A program made the position numbers and the translations under genes. Under the pieces are notes generated by a model, which worked only from the letters and a program-made list of their open reading frames with translations, made no database searches and had not been told where the DNA came from. 64,000 nucleotides of DNA from Burkholderia sp. D-99. GTDB taxonomy: Bacteria > Pseudomonadota > Gammaproteobacteria > Burkholderiales > Burkholderiaceae. Positions within the stretch are counted from its first letter, which is position 1; every line of letters starts with the position of its first letter. The stretch is taken from positions 186,001 through 250,000 of the forward strand of contig NZ_JAAOXM010000011.1 of the NCBI RefSeq assembly GCF_011605345.1, read 5' to 3'. Of this stretch, positions 63,137 to 64,000 are shown in pieces.

Positions 63137-63150
63137 TTTGACGAGTCAAA
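63137..63150. promoter_or_regulatory. MarR-type operator candidate
   Basis: TTTGAC (63137-63142) and GTCAAA (63145-63150) are inverted arms around GA, 18 bases before the MFS ATG. TAGAAT on the minus strand (complement of 63161-63166) could be the -10, putting the palindrome at the start site. No good -35 is seen. Confidence 0.5.
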
Positions 63151-63226
63151 CAATTTCAAAATTCTAGCATGGCGGAGTAATCTAGGCTGGCGACGGTCAA
63201 ACCGACTCAGACCGCCAAGGAGAAAG

Positions 63227-64000
63227 ATGGAACCGATTTCAATCACCCCCGCGACCACGCTGTCGCCGGAGGATCGGGACGCGCTGTGGCGCGCGAAGCA
63301 GGTGCTGGAAAGCCCGTCGCTGACGATGAAGCTGACGGGCATGCTTGGCGCGCCGGTCGAAAAAATGATCGCCCGGCTGCCGGATTTCGCGACCGGCAAG
63401 ATCAACGACGCGACGCAGCTCGCGCTGCGCAAGTGCCTGAACATCGCGCTGCGCACGCTCGGCAAGCCGCCCGCGCCGGACGCCGAGCCCGACAAGCCGA
63501 GCAACCTGCTGCACAAGCTCGCGGTTGCGACGACCGGCGCGGCCGGCGGTGCGTTCGGCTTTCTCGCGCTGCCGGTCGAGCTGCCGGTGACGACGACGCT
63601 GATCTTCCGCTCGGTGTGCGACATCGCGCGCAGCGAGGGTGAGGACCTGAGCTCGGTCGACACGCAGCTGCAATGCCTGGCCGTGCTCGGCATGGGCGGC
63701 AACCCCGACAAGCAGGAAGAGGATGCCGATCTCGGCTATTTCGTGCTGCGCGGCGCGCTCGCGCAGGCGATCTCGAAGGCATCGTCCGACATCACGACGA
63801 AGGGCATCGCCGCGCACAGCTCGGCGGCCGTGTTCAAGCTCGTGCAGACGGTGGCGTCGCGCTTCTCGGTGCAGGTGACCGAGCAGATGGCCGCGAAGTC
63901 GATCCCGGCGATCGGCGCCGTGCTCGGCGCGACCGTCAACACGCTGTTCATCGACCACTTCCAGCAGATGGCGCACGGCCACTTCACGGTGCGCCGGCTC
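63227..64000 (+). CDS. EcsC family protein (partial, runs off the window end)
   Basis: The frame opens at ATG 63227, with AAGGAGAAAG as a strong ribosome site, and stays open for 258 codons to base 64000. It begins MEPISITPATTLSPEDRDAL. KLAVATTGAAGGAFGFLALP and VELPVTTTLIFRSVCDIAR form a glycine-rich hydrophobic central segment. GKGIAAHSSAAVF-like and SIPAIGAVLGATVNTLFIDH-type sequence with FQQMAHGHFTVRRL at the right edge is the EcsC end block, so only a few residues seem missing. EcsC family function is unknown. It is divergent from the efflux operon. Confidence 0.85.
   Translation, partial: MEPISITPATTLSPEDRDALWRAKQVLESPSLTMKLTGMLGAPVEKMIARLPDFATGKINDATQLALRKCLNIALRTLGKPPAPDAEPDKPSNLLHKLAVATTGAAGGAFGFLALPVELPVTTTLIFRSVCDIARSEGEDLSSVDTQLQCLAVLGMGGNPDKQEEDADLGYFVLRGALAQAISKASSDITTKGIAAHSSAAVFKLVQTVASRFSVQVTEQMAAKSIPAIGAVLGATVNTLFIDHFQQMAHGHFTVRRL

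Overview
The window is a 64 kb piece of a GC-rich (visually about two-thirds G+C) betaproteobacterial chromosome. Protein sequences, gene order and codon use point to Burkholderia, most likely a Burkholderia cepacia complex chromosome 1. This is a family-level judgement from memory of such genomes and has not been checked by a search. Coding density is high. I see no tRNA, rRNA, CRISPR array, insertion sequence or prophage, and no stretch with clearly foreign base composition, so this reads as core rather than accessory DNA.

Layout. 1-1530: the 5' part of an MFS efflux gene divergent from a LysR regulator. 1746-8900 (+): the miaB-phoH(ybeZ)-ybeY-corC(ybeX)-lnt block known from other Proteobacteria, here interrupted by a ChaC-type gene and a 49-residue lipoprotein. 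8988-10652 (-): a TPR/glycosyltransferase-like protein. 10974-16416 (+): glyQ-glyS-gmhB-plsC and a YgjP-like metallopeptidase. 16525-18221: gloA and a divergent EamA exporter. 18346-23997 (-): lptD-surA-pdxA-rsmA, the outer-membrane biogenesis operon. 24221-26022 (+): amgK-murU, the MurNAc recycling pair. 26182-30110: an Atm1-type ABC exporter, an acyl-CoA thioesterase, a nitrate-reductase-associated protein and fdhD.

30162-37243 (-): a TetR-controlled beta-oxidation operon (acyl-CoA dehydrogenase, FadN-type hydroxyacyl-CoA dehydrogenase/hydratase, thiolase, crotonase) with a readable promoter and an operator-like palindrome. 37444-42302 (-): FmdB-like, DUF502, aspS, nudB, clsB. 42398-48142 (-): a ubiquinone region (ubiE, ubiJ, ubiB) mixed with a Tim44-domain protein, a TPMT-like methyltransferase, a DUF971 protein and a HIT protein. 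48228-52253 (-): a 1341-residue FAD/Fe-S oxidoreductase. 52829-55192 (+): ilvA and queF. 55313-60981: a VOC protein, then a D-amino-acid block (RidA, D-aminoacylase and an RpiR regulator, divergent from a PLP amino acid deaminase) and a DJ-1/PfpI protein. 61051-64000: a MarR-EmrB type efflux operon divergent from an EcsC gene that runs off the end.

The best leads for new biology are small. They are the RpiR-controlled D-amino-acid catabolic cluster with two nested palindromes, the short lipoprotein and the N-terminal extension of YbeY in the ybeZYX-lnt block, the terminator hairpin directly in front of ubiJ, and the operator architecture of the beta-oxidation operon. I did not find a large, clearly novel system.
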